Source: Adenophora triphylla var. japonica
Taxonomy: Eukaryota > Streptophyta > Magnoliopsida > Asterales > Campanulaceae
Direction: 5' to 3'
Length of the DNA stretch: 64,000 nt
Assembly: GCA_022495995.1 (NCBI GenBank)
Contig: JAFEMH010001306.1
Location: forward strand, 427,001-491,000
Position numbers and translations under genes: made by a program. The notes under the pieces were generated by a model, which saw nothing but the letters and a program-made list of their open reading frames with translations, made no database searches and was not told the DNA's origin. Shown here one piece after another: positions 33,105 to 44,570 of the stretch (positions are counted from its first letter, which is position 1; each line of letters begins with the position of its first letter).

Positions 33105-33682
33105 AAATTGACAAATTATTTGATTAAGTGGGTGCAGTTGCATCCAATTGCATCCAATATAGTAGACATAAGTCCACTGCCTTAGAAATCAACTAAACTC
33201 CCTCAAGTCTCAGTCCCGCACCCCGCCTTACCCACTTCCATAATACAGGAGAGAAGCGGTTGTGGGTCCACACCAAACCATCACCTTCTTCATAAAACGG
33301 CCAAACACCACCACCTCTTTTTCCTATCCAAAAGTCACTACGACACTACCATTAACCAAAGATTCATAAACAATCTGAAACAAGCCCTAAAATTCACAAA
33401 CTTGAATAACCTATTTGAATCTCAAATCGCTAAAATTAAAACATCTGCATCAAGTTTTATTATTCTATCTATCTAGTTGATTTTTCATCGTTTTTGCCAT
33501 TGATTGACCAACCTTAGCTTAATAACCTTGAAGTTGCCAACCAATGGCACTCCATCACGACAAAAGGACAAGATTTAGATGATCAATGACAGAGATGATG
33601 GTGGAAATAAAGATGATTCATTAAGGCATAAACCACAAAGGTAAGTTTCAAAAGTTGGGAGTATAATCAATACAGGAATTCT

Positions 33683-33965
33683 TTAGCCTCCACTGATGGG
33701 AGGAATGATAGCCAATTCATCTTTATTCTTAACAGTTGCAGACTCCGTAGTGTATTCCTCATTCAAAGCCAGGACCAGGCACCCACGGAGCTCATCCAAG
33801 CTTGGAAACTTGGCAATAAGCTTGTTCAAGCAATCGTGGGTACATTGCTACCGAAGGCACCTCCAATGACATATCATTCAAGCCAGTTAAGTCTCTAGCT
33901 CTAGCAAAGAACAGTACCTTGATTTCAACAGATGAATTTTCATTCTCGATTTTGCCGGCCTCCAT
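33683..33965 (-). pseudogene. MOCS2A exon, duplicated and frameshifted (unit 1)
   Basis: The ATG at 33963-33965 opens a conserved start (MEAGKIENENSSVEIKVLFF) that matches the family better than the intact copy. The reading frame breaks near 33840, where the intact copy has 'gtactaccagaagg' and this one 'attgctaccgaagg'. The C-terminal ...IIPPISGG codons and the TAA at 33683-33685 are still present. No MOCS2A first exon lies upstream, only an orphan SR45a promoter. Confidence 0.8.
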
Positions 33966-34891
33966 TTGTTTTTCGGGGGCTCCACTCCGAGAGAGGAATC
34001 CCTGAGTGAATTTATTGCAACCTGTTTAGCACAATAAGCAACACATGAATTTGAGCGTAAAGGTATGGCAACCTAAAGAATGCAAAAGATAGCAAAAGAT
34101 ATTACTACGTATTAGTTCAAATCAAATATCGGTATGCACAATAGTGTATGGCTACACTTGTTGTACTCTACGGAGCATTGGAATCAAGGATGAGGAACCT
34201 CTTTAGAATGAAGCTTCCGTCCTCATTTCTCAAACCATTAGCTAATTAAAATCAACAAACCCATTTGAACCCTTTGATTTTGGAGAATGTCTATTTTGAC
34301 ACCTTCAAAATATTTTTAAAAAAATGACTTTATAATGATAAGATTAAGAGTAGGTCTTGGGAAAAACTGATTTTCTCAAAATTTTATGAAAAAACTAGTT
34401 TTCAGCACTGTTCATCAGTCTTATTAGTTAAACATAGCTTTTAAAAACTAAAAAACTAGTTTTTCACAAGATTTTGATTAAGATTGATGGATTTATACAT
34501 ATGACCACTTAAATTTAAATAAATTTAGCATTAAAATATTATTTTGACACTATTATTATATGATAAATTTGGATACCCTAATTATAATATCCATTCCCGG
34601 AGCAATCACACCATTTCTAAAAGTTGTGTCTTCGCCACTGCAGCAGAAGAGAAGACCACGAATAGTTTTTTAAACAGAATTCTTCAAAGTCAAATCAGAA
34701 ACACATGAATGTCCGGATCATCATATCAGAATAAAAATCAACAAACTATCCAATAAATTTTAAACAAATCTATACGAAATATATTTCTAACAACACAGCA
34801 ACAACGACCACCATGTTCATCAAAACAAAAATTGAAACATCATCCAAAATAACAAATTTAGGAAAAATATTAACCGTAATTAAGAACTCAC

Positions 34892-35034
34892 CGGAAAGAT
34901 TTGACACGCAGATGACGGAAGCAAGTTGAAGGAATTGATCTAACGAATCGCCCGATCAGTATGGATTAACTCGTTATGGGTTATCTCGATTTATCTTGAA
35001 ACGAAATGAAATGACAGGTGGAGGGTAGTTTATA
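34892..35034 (-). promoter_or_regulatory. Orphan SR45a promoter and first exon (unit 2)
   Basis: Minus-strand CATATAAAC (35029-35034), leader and intact donor CCG|GTGAGT at 34891. The TATA surroundings differ from unit 1 (gcgatg instead of actgatg). The nearest downstream acceptor is that of the unit 1 MOCS2A copy at 34021. Confidence 0.6.
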
Positions 35035-35133
35035 TGCGATGAGAAAAAGAGAAGCACGGATCAACGGACGCGAGTGGGTATTCAAATTCAGTTGAATTTG
35101 TCCTAAACGCACCGTTTTTTGCGGTATGAGTTT

Positions 35134-35979
35134 GAGAAAAGTACCTTTTCGATCCTTAAACTATTTTAATTGGGACATTTTAGTCCTTGAACTATTTTCT
35201 AAGTCTTTTTCATCCTTGAACTATTTTAATTGGGATCTTTTAGTCCTTCCGTTAAAATTTTCGTCCATCAACCGTTAATTGGGACCTTTTCATAAAGAAA
35301 GCGTTCTATACTTTGATTTTCGTAAAGAAAGAGTTCTATACTTTGGGACGGAGAAGTAAAAAAAAATATAAAAAATTTGGACAAATTTTTTCTTGAATTT
35401 GAACCTTCATATTTATTGACAAATTTTTTCTTGAATTTGGACGTTGATAATTGCAAGTGTAACATACAATTCGTTTGCTAAACTCGATCCCTGCAACCAC
35501 GAAAGGCGTAACACCAGCTGCATAATTAACCCTAAATCAATTCCCAGATTACAAATGACTACTTAATTTATAATCATAAACAAAAACAATTGAATTAAGG
35601 TTACCTAAAGTGCCGACGACTATTTGCCAGGTGATTTCTCCCTGAACTGGGTCGGAAGTAACAGAGGAAAGCTCTTCGACGACGGTGATTCGGCCGATTA
35701 ACCGCTTGTTTCCGGTTAAAATATTAGGTCTGGAGGAAGTGCGGGAATAGGCTGATTTGTCCAAATTTTAGTATTATTTTTTTTTACTACTCCATTCCAA
35801 AGTATAGAACGCTTTCTTTACGAAAAGGTCCCAATTGACGGTTGATGGACGGAAGTTTTAACGGAAGGACTAAAAGGTCCCAATTAAAATAGTTCAAGGA
35901 TGAAAAAGACTTAGAAAATAGTTTAAGGATTAAAATGTCCCAATTAAAATAGTTTAAGGACCAAAAAGTTACTTTTCTC
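35134..35979. mobile_element. Pack-MULE-like element with captured gene exons (unit 2 copy)
   Basis: Duplicate of 31008-31854 produced by the block duplication. The captured fragment is unchanged. In unit 3 only the outermost part of the left arm remains (about 39270-39379). Confidence 0.65.
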
Positions 35980-36464
35980 CTCATTTTTTATTTGATCTTC
36001 TATCAGTGATTTTGATTCTAAATCGGAGATTGGTGTTGATGTTCTGAGAGTTTGAATTTAATGAAATGGGTTTGTTGATTTTTTTTGTCGATTGTTGAAA
36101 AATCGAAAAATTGGTGTTTTGTTATGAACATGATGATGGTGGTGAAGCGGGGCGGGCGCCTGCCGTGGTCGTGGCCGATGGTGATGGTAAACTGAAGAAG
36201 AGGCAAGAGATACTCTTGAACATTAAACTAATTTAGTAATTTGATTAAAATAAAATGGAAAAATATTAATTTAATAGAATAAAATTATATTTAAAAATTA
36301 AAGATAATCCATTTAAATAATTGTCATCTTTATATTTCTATTTAAAAATCGTATTTGACCCATTTATATTTGTGAAAAATATACTTAGGGTCAATTGTTT
36401 AACTTTATACATTTTAACCCTTTATTCTTTGTAAATTATTTTTTATTTTTAGCAATTAATACTA

Positions 36465-36741
36465 CTCTCTCCGTCCCAATAAAAGCTTCACTAATTACCC
36501 AAAAGGGCGTTCCATTAGAAGCTTCATCTTTCCTTTTTTGGCAAAAAATCTTTACTATTTCATCCACTCATTCTCTCTCCTACATTATTTTAATACTCAC
36601 AACACCATTATAATTTACTATTCCCTTCACTAATTCTCTCTCCTATTTTCAAATTACACTCACAACATTTTTTTTTCCCTCTCATTTCCATAATTTGCGT
36701 GCCCACCCAAAAGGGTGAATCACTTATTAGGACGGAGGGAG
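36465..36741. mobile_element. Stowaway-type MITE 6 (unit 2)
   Basis: Block-duplicated copy of 32342-32617, absent from unit 3 because of the deletion. Confidence 0.85.
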
Positions 36742-37177
36742 TATAATAAATATTCTTTAAGATTCATAGTTTAATACATAACGTCATAAAATAATATACA
36801 AAATAAATTAGTGAAATAATATACAAAATAAATTAGTGAGAGTGCTTAAAATAAAATTAGTGACAGATAAAATATCATTTATTATTTAATTTAAATAGTT
36901 ATTTCAAAATTTACACTTTCCTCTCCTTATGTATTCAAAACTTTCGATCATTGTTTTAATTGCTTGCTTAGTAAGCTCCACGTAGGACAAAAGGTGACAA
37001 CTTGGTGCCAGCTCAAGGGGATTTAACGAATTATTAAACGCTCGTTAATTGGAGGGACTACATCATCCTTAAAACGATAGGTCAATGATGAAAAGACAAA
37101 AAAAAAATTGTTTAGGGACGAAAGGGTAAAACTTAAAGTACTTTAGGGACGAAAATGATACTTTTCTGAAATGCATA

Positions 37178-37228
37178 CAGTGGGATTCGAACCAACGGAC
37201 AACCAAAAGGCTAGCACTTTACCCACTG
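37178..37228 (-). repeat. tRNA-Lys-like SINE head (unit 2)
   Basis: Block-duplicated copy of 33054-33104. Confidence 0.4.
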
Positions 37229-37806
37229 AAATTGACAAATTATTTGATTAAGTGGGTGCAGTTGCATCCAATTGCATCCAATATAGTAGACATAAGTCCA
37301 CTGCCTTAGAAATCAACTAAACTCCCTCAAGTCTCAGTCCCGCACCCCGCCTTACCCACTTCCATAATACAGGAGAGAAGCGGTTGTGGGTCCACACCAA
37401 ACCATCACCTTCTTCATAAAACGGCCAAACACCACCACCTCTTTTTCCTATCCAAAAGTCACTACGACACTACCATTAACCAAAGATTCATAAACAATCT
37501 GAAACAAGCCCTAAAATTCACAAACTTGAATAACCTATTTGAATCTCAAATCGCTAAAATTAAAGCATCTGCATCAAGTTTTATTATTCTATCTATCTAG
37601 TTGATTTTTCATCTTTTTTGCCATTGATTGACCAACCTTAGCTTAATAACCTTGAAGTTTCCAACCAATGGCACTCCATCACGACAAAAGGACAAGATTT
37701 AGATGATCAATGACAGAGATGGTGGTGGAAATAAAGAGGATTCATTAAGGCATAAACCACAAAGGTAAGTTTCAAAAGTTGGGAGTATAATCAATACAGG
37801 AATTCT

Positions 37807-38090
37807 TTAGCCTCCACTGATGGGAGGAATGATAGCCAATTCATCTTTATTCTTAACGATTGCGGACTCAGTAGTGTATTCCTCATTCAAAGCCGAGGAC
37901 CGGGCACCCACGGAGCTCATCCAAGCTTGGAAACTTGGCAATAAGCTTGTTCAAGCAATCGTGGGCCGTACTACCGGAAAGGCACCTCCAATGACATATC
38001 ATTCAAGCCAGTTAAGTCTCTAGCTCTAGCAAAGAACAGTACCTTGATTTCAACAGATGAATTTTCATTCTCGATTTTGCCAGCCTCCAT
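37807..38090 (-). pseudogene. MOCS2A exon, duplicated and frameshifted (unit 2)
   Basis: ATG at 38088-38090 and TAA at 37807-37809. Extra bases near 37890 (gccgaggaccgggc instead of gccaggaccaggc) and 37978 (ccggaaagg instead of ccagaagg) break the frame. The acceptor side (exon start 38145) is intact. Confidence 0.8.
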
Positions 38091-39016
38091 TTGTTTTTCA
38101 GGGGGCTCCACTCCAGAGAGGAATCCTGAGTGAATTTATTGCAACCTGTTTAGCACAATAAGCAACACATGAATTTGAGCGTAAAGGTATGGCAACCTAA
38201 AGAATGCAAAAGATAGCAAAAGATATTACTCTGTATTAGTTCAAATCAAATATCGGTATGCACAATAGTGTATGGCTACACTTGTTGTACTCTGGAGCAT
38301 TGGAATCAAGGATGAGGAACCTCTTTAGAATGAAGCTTCACTGTCCTCATTTCTCAAACCATTAGCTAATTAAAATCAACAAACCCATTTGAACCCTTTG
38401 ATTTTGGAGAATGTCTATTTTGACACCTTCAAAATATTTTAAAAAAAATGACTTTATAATGATAAGATTAAGAGTAGGTCTTGGGAAAAACTGATTTTCT
38501 CAAAATTTTATGAAAAAACTAGTTTTCAGCACTGTTCATCAGTCTTATTAGTTAAACATAGCTTTTAAAAACTAAAAAACTAGTTTTTCACAAGATTTTG
38601 ATTAAGATTGATGGATTTATACATATGACCACTTAAATTTAAATAAATTTAGCATTAAAATATTATTTTGACACTATTATTATATGATAAATTTGGATAC
38701 CCTAATTATAATATCCATTCCCGGAGCAATCACACCATTTCTAAAAGTTGTGTCTTCGCCACTGCAGCAGAAGAGAAGACCACGAATAGTTTTTTAAACA
38801 GAATTCTTCAAAGTCAAATCGAAACACATGAATGTCCAGGATCATCATATCGGAATAAAAATCAACAAACTATCCAATAAATTTTAAACAAATCTATACG
38901 AAATATATTTCTAACAACACAAAGAACAACGACCACCATGTTCATCAAAACAAAAATTGAAACATCATCCAAAATAACAAATTTAGGAAAAATATTAACC
39001 GTAATTAAGAACTCAC

Positions 39017-39161
39017 CGGAAAGATTTGACACGCAGATGACGGAAGCAAGTTGAAGGAATTGATCTAACGAATCGCCCGATCAGTATGGATTAACTCGTT
39101 ATGGGTTATCTCGATTTATCTTGAAACGAAATGAAATGACAGGTGGAGGGTAGTTTATATA
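39017..39161 (-). promoter_or_regulatory. Orphan SR45a promoter and first exon (unit 3)
   Basis: Minus-strand TATATAAA (39154-39161) and donor CCG|GTGAGT at 39016, with the same leader as the true SR45a promoter. Its nearest downstream acceptor on the minus strand is that of the unit 2 MOCS2A copy at 38145. Confidence 0.6.
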
Positions 39162-39655
39162 CTGATGAGAAAAAGAGAAGCTTCTGGATCAACGGACGCG
39201 AGTGGGTATTCAAATTCAGTTGAATTTGTCCTAAACGCACCGTTTTTTGCGGTATGAGTTTGAGAAAAGTACCTTTTCGATTCTTAAACTATTTTAATTG
39301 GGACATTTTAGTCCTTGAACTATTTTCTAAGTCTTTTTCATCCTTGAACTATTTTAATTGGGACATTTTAGTCCTTGAATAACCTATTTGAATCTCAAAT
39401 CGCTAAAATTAAAACATCTGCATCAAGTTTTATTATTCTATCTATCTAGTTGATTTTTCATCGTTTTTGCCATTGATTGACCAACCTTAGCTTAATAACC
39501 TTGAAGTTGCCAACCAATGGCACTCCATCACGACAAAAGGACAAGATTTAGATGATCAATGACAGAGATGATGGTGGAAATAAAGATGATTCATTAAGGC
39601 ATAAACCACAAAGGTAAGTTTCAAAAGTTGGGAGTATAATCAATACAGGAATTCT

Positions 39656-39937
39656 TTAGCCTCCACTGATGGGAGGAATGATAGCCAATTCATCTTTATT
39701 CTTAACAGTTGCAGACTCCGTAGTGTATTCCTCATTCAAAGCCAGGACCAGGCACCCACGGAGCTCATCCAAGCTTGGAAACTTGGCAAGAAGCTTGTTC
39801 AAGCAATCGTGGGCTGTACTACCAGAAGGCACCTCCAATGACATATCATTCAAGCCGGTTAAGTCTCTAGCTCTAGCAAAGAACAGTACCTTGATTTCAA
39901 CGAGATGAATTTTCATTCTCGATTTTGCCACCTCCAT
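39656..39937 (-). CDS. MOCS2A: MOCS2A, sulfur-carrier subunit of molybdopterin synthase
   Basis: A 93-residue ubiquitin-fold protein with the family core [38 protein letters not shown] and the essential C-terminal Gly-Gly (IIPPISGG). The carboxylate of that Gly-Gly is thiolated and passes sulfur to precursor Z with MOCS2B, making molybdopterin in the cytosol. Length is normal for the plant protein. It is coded in one exon whose 5' border is the acceptor at 39992-39994, with 54 bp of leader before the ATG. Residues about 3-13 are read in a different frame from copies 1 and 2, because of two compensating single-base differences. It is the only one of three copies with an open frame. The upstream non-coding exon is probably at 42673-42800. 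Confidence 0.92.
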   Translation of the reverse strand: MEVAKSRMKIHLVEIKVLFFARARDLTGLNDMSLEVPSGSTAHDCLNKLLAKFPSLDELRGCLVLALNEEYTTESATVKNKDELAIIPPISGG

Positions 39938-40220
39938 TTGTTTTTCAGGGGCTCCACTCCAGAGAGGAATCCTGAGTGAATTTATTGCAACCTGTTTAGC
40001 ACAATAAGCAACACATGAATTTGAGCGTAAAGGTATGGCAACCTAAAGAATGCAAAAGATAGCAAAAGATATTACTCTGTATTAGTTCAAATCAAATATC
40101 GGTATGCACAATAGTGTATGGCTACACTTGTTGTACTCTGGAGCATTGGAATCAAGGATGAGGAACCTCTTTAGAATGAAGCTTCACTGTCCTCATTTCT
40201 CAAACCATTAGCTAATTAAA

Positions 40221-42672
40221 ATAACAAAATTGCATAAAAGTTTCTATCTACGAAATGAAGAAAACATTGACACATAACCATTTGACAGGTGAGGCTCTTT
40301 GAGAAAATATAGGTTCCCCAAAATTTCTCCTATCCTATAACAAGAAAATTTCTCCATTTTAACTCACGATCCTTAGATAAGGAAATAAACCATAATGGAA
40401 TCATGGCGCAGTGCATATGTAGGATTGTGAATAGAACACAGAACATTATCCTCAATCTCTGCACTCGGTTAAATAGGTGATAAGTACAATTAAGCACCCC
40501 CCCGTTGCCTTCCATTCGAAGTGCTCTCACTTCTCCCATCGCCCAAGCTCATTTTTAGGCGACTCCGAAATTCCCTTCTCTCTTCCCTCTTTCTTTTTAT
40601 GGGAAAAGCAAGGACATAGAAATAATGCCTAAATCCGTACACAAAATGGACCATTTACTAAAATAAACCAAGATCGACCATAGCTTGATTATTTATTCAG
40701 AGGCTATGGATCAAGAAAGCCGAATAGTCAGATGTGTATAATCCATAATAGTACAAAAAAAAAATTCCAAGCGAATAAACCCAAATCCTGAACAAATTAC
40801 CACAAAATATTTATGTTTTTAGCTAGAGAAAACAATCAAATACAAGGGGCAGGAATGAACCAACCAACGAGAGTAAAGTGTAGCATAAGCTTTATCATCC
40901 AAGCGCATCAAAGTCTCAAAAACTTGACAAAACTCTCACAGTTGAACTGCAACTAGAGTATTTATGAATACAGAACAATATCACAAAAATAAACTCCCTG
41001 CTAGTTGCAAATTTCATTTTTGTAGTCGATGTCCCAAATCCGAATTTCAATTCTTAGAGGAAAAGGGAATATTATCATTAAAAATAAAACAAACATTTCT
41101 GTAAGTCAGAACAGGAAAAGGCTCAATAACAGTCGGAGATTAGAATTTATGGGCTTCTAAATAGGGCGAATTTCTTAATGATTCTACAGATAGATGAGAA
41201 TGATCGGTGCATAGGAATCGACCAGTTGAATCCCACAAATATGGAATAAGCAAAAAAATAAGTAAATCAAAAAGGGGATAAACAAGCTAACCTTGAATCG
41301 AGGACCAGATTCGAAGTCGAATGGATGGAAAAAAGCTTCAGTTCCAACAAAAAAAATGGTGCTTCAGTTCGAGCCACAGGGACAACCGGGAGAGAAATGG
41401 GTGGGGTGGGGAAGAGCTGTCTATACGGGCGGGGGGGAGGGGCGGGCCCAACCCGCCAAAACCCGCCACTAAACGGGGCGGGGCGGGCTGAAAATATGGC
41501 AACCCAACCCACCTTGGGTTGGTGGGCCAGGTGGGCCAATGCGGGCCAGCTTAAAAACACTTTTCTGCATATTTCACACACACACACGCGCAAGTTGAGG
41601 AAGAATTTAATTCAATAGGCAATAAACTAAGAAGAACAAGATGCCAATAAACTGCCATTGGATTAGATATTAACAACTTAAGAAGGGGTAGCATTTTTCT
41701 ATAAAAAGCAGCAGTGGGATACCAGTCCAACCTCAGAAGACCTCTCTAACTATTTAGACTAACAAAAATGATGCAACCAAAAATCTTTGCACCAAGCTAA
41801 TGTTCATATGGTTTCAGGCTACATATATTTCATGTTCAGGTAACAAATTAGTAACCAACCAAACCAGGTGGATAACTTGATTCATACCGCAACTAAAACA
41901 CACATACACACAAAAAAGAGGCTACAACGTTATAACTTTGTTTTACTAACACCAAAAATAAGTTGCATAGTTCAGCAGGTAAGGTCCAAAAGAAGTGTGG
42001 GACAAAGATGAAACAAGAATATTTCCCAAATCCAATGGCATGGGGGAGGGGCACAGAAAGGCATGACTTCATGGTGATAACAGAATCGTAGTTCCTATAT
42101 CTAAGCCTAGCATAAGAGGACATAAATTAGCAGAAAAATAAAAGTGGAAAATAGAAGCGAAACAAGTAGATGAATAAATAAACGACCAACATGCATGGTC
42201 CATCCTATTGCAACTTAATAGCATCTGCCTCAAATACTGCACTTTACTCAAACTGCTTCTGTATGACTTAAACTAATAGAGGATCAAAGTGGTCCACGAT
42301 CAATTATAGGCTTTTCCACAACCAAAGGATCTCAACTTTCAATACAGCTACACAAATCCCAACACTTTCAAACCAAACATATCAAATCCACAATTCGAGA
42401 AAAACATCATCGTTCCTTCAAATTCAAAACACCAAAATAACAACAAATTCGAGTTAATTTCATAAAAAAAAAAAAAAAAAAAAAAACTAAACATAACACT
42501 GGATAAAAAAATCATTAAAAATCAACTAAATCCACGATAAAATCGCGACAGCAATTCTACTGAATTTCTCTTTTAGATGTAAAATTTTGCTGAAATTCAG
42601 TCAAATTACATCAACAAAATATCAAATCCACAAAAACTACGACATATAAATGAATGATTTGCGTGTACTGAC
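40221..42672 (-). other. Probable MOCS2A intron 1
   Basis: Unique sequence without coding signal. A GC-rich insert at about 41400-41545 carries repeated GGCGGG/CCCAACCC words, and an A run lies at about 42463-42486. A second possible donor (AAG|GTTAGC) is near 41291. Confidence 0.35.
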
Positions 42673-42839
42673 CTGAACTGATGAAGGCTGGACACGACTC
42701 TCGGCTGAAACTATAGCAGCGACGGCGATGGCGAGGGAGGGCGACGGCGAGGGCGATGGCGACGGCGAGGGAGGGCGAGGGCGTTTGAATGACGAACTGG
42801 AACTGGAACTGAGTGAAGTGAAAAGAGGGATTATAATTT
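42673..42839 (-). promoter_or_regulatory. Probable promoter and first (5' UTR) exon of MOCS2A
   Basis: A TATA-like AATTATAA (42832-42839, minus) precedes a pyrimidine/GC-rich leader with repeated TCGCC words and the donor TTCAG|GTCAGT at 42672. The acceptor would be at 39992-39994, making an intron of about 2.7 kb. This is inferred from position, strand and splice signals. Confidence 0.4.
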
Positions 42840-43027
42840 AGAAAACCCCACATTAGGAACGTCAACGACGAGGTAAGAAAAAAATGAAAATTCTACGTCG
42901 TCCTTTTGACGAAGTGGGCGCTGGGAGAAAGGTGGGTTGGCCCGCCCCAACCCAATCCCGTTTGGACCAGCCCAGATTAATTCACTTTTATTTGATTTGG
43001 GTTAATAATTTTAAAGCCCAACCCACC

Positions 43028-43806
43028 TGATGCTACCATAAAAAATGGTTGCACAGGAAACTGACCGGGGTAGCGGCGGCGGCCGGACCGGAAAAACATG
43101 CTCCGACGGATCCGATCTCAAATGGGACCTACAACACAAAACACCGTTAGGGGTGGGGGGTTTTCCCCCCACAAACCCTCCGGCGTGAGAATCATCAATC
43201 TCATTCATAACATTTCATAATATATTGACATAATCTTAGAGAGAGAGAAAAGAGAGAGAAAGCTTAAATTGAGACATACCTTTGAAAATGAAGGGAAGGA
43301 GTATTTATATGACCCATGACTCATCATTATCATCTTATCCTTACTTTACACGTGTCAACCATTCAATGGGGGGAAAATCTATCAAAAGATTTCATTTGGA
43401 TAAAGTCAAGGCCAAAATCTTGACACGTGGCACGCTTCGTACCTGGAGACATCAACTTGCTGCAAGACTCAACATCAGACATGCGGGAAGACCATACAAG
43501 GCACATACGGGACATGCGGGAAGACATGCGGGAAGGCCATGCAAGGCACACTCGGGACATGCGGGAAGGCATGCGGGAAAGCCATGCAGGAAGGCCATTT
43601 CCTGTCATGCGACAAGCCACTTGCTGCATGACGACAAACCAGCCTTAGGCGGGAATCAGGCCTTAACCATAACTAAAAACATGACTTAGACCAATCATAT
43701 AATAATCAACTTTGACGATATCCTCACGACATATGGGCCCCTATAGTCCATATTTGGACTTGGGCCGGGTAAGCATTTATCGGGCATATTTTGTTATGGC
43801 ACATCA
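43028..43806 (-). repeat. Solo LTR of a Ty3/gypsy-type element
   Basis: It starts TGATGCTACC and ends GGCACATCA on the plus strand, flanked by a perfect 5-bp duplication ccacc (43023-43027 and 43807-43811). A TATA box in minus orientation (CATATAAATACTCC, about 43299-43312) gives the transcription direction. A minisatellite built on 'catgcgggaaggc' lies at about 43480-43600. No internal region remains, as expected after LTR-LTR recombination. Confidence 0.88.
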
Positions 43807-44065
43807 CCACCCTTTTTACTTTTTACGTGGCGAGACGAACTGATCCGACGAACTCAACCTAATTGAGGGCTCTATGTGGGGTGACTACAAACCAGCGTTG
43901 CTGCACACTCACTCCTTGACTTTTTCACTCTCTTAGTTGATTTAATTGTCCAGTCACAATTCTCATTAGTTTCTTTTTAACAAACCGGTTAAATTTTCAA
44001 CATTTTTGTTAAATTTAAAATTTTGTTAAATCAAACGAAGAAAATAAAGCCGAATATGACGAAAG

Positions 44066-44570
44066 TGTTAGAACATGGATTATATAAACATATATTATTA
44101 GTGAAAGTACTTAATAAAATAGTGATCAATATTATAATAATTAATATAATGTATAGGATATAATATAATATGTAGAATTTCATAATATAAGTATACCATT
44201 AAATGATGGGCATAATGGTAATGTCTTATATATCAATAGGTGTAGTCCCTAAATGAAGTGCCCCTTGAATTCCTATATAAAGGCCTATCCATCAAGCCTA
44301 TGAATTCACTAGTTATTTTTACATTCTCATTCAGTCCAAACTCTTCCTAAGTACTTGAAGACTAAAGAGAATAAGGGCACTCATCATTTAGAAGATCTAC
44401 TCTTCTTTTCTTTGAAGACTATCTTCATACTTCATCCTTTTTACTCAAGAACAAGACTAAGAACAATCATGGAATCACAAGGTACACGCTTCCGTCTTCT
44501 TCTTCTCTTTCTTCTCTTCTTAATCTAGTTATGATTCGGTTCATGGTTAATGAATCATTTTGTTCCAACA
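44066..44570 (+). repeat. 5' LTR of element C
   Basis: TG...CA ends. It contains TATATAAAGG near 44275 and an ATG at 44469-44471 followed by a splice-donor-like G|GTACAC at 44481. Confidence 0.95.

Larger units (their letters stand above)
30134..34262. repeat. Triplicated block, unit 1 (about 4.13 kb)
   Basis: It starts at 'atttgaaccctttgatttt' inside SR45a intron 1 and runs through the SR45a promoter, a Pack-MULE-like element, a MITE, a tRNA-like sequence and a MOCS2A exon copy. The next unit starts with the same words at 34263. Units are nearly identical. Confidence 0.95.
34263..38386. repeat. Triplicated block, unit 2
   Basis: Same content and order as unit 1, 4124 bp. Contains an orphan SR45a promoter/exon (34892-35034) and a broken MOCS2A exon (37807-38090). 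Confidence 0.95.
38387..40220. repeat. Triplicated block, unit 3 with about 2.3-kb internal deletion
   Basis: Matches units 1 and 2 up to about 39379, then jumps to the equivalent of about 37530, at a shared 'cttgaa'. It loses most of the Pack-MULE, the MITE and the tRNA-like sequence. Contains the intact MOCS2A exon. After about 40216 the sequence becomes unique. Confidence 0.92.

Noticed and set aside
41400..41545. A CpG-island promoter in the MOCS2A intron
   Set aside because: The repeated GGCGGG/CCCAACCC words look like a transposon-derived insert, and no TATA box or leader follows.
43282..43689. His/Arg/Gly-rich repeated reading frame
   Set aside because: It is the minisatellite of a solo LTR read in frame.
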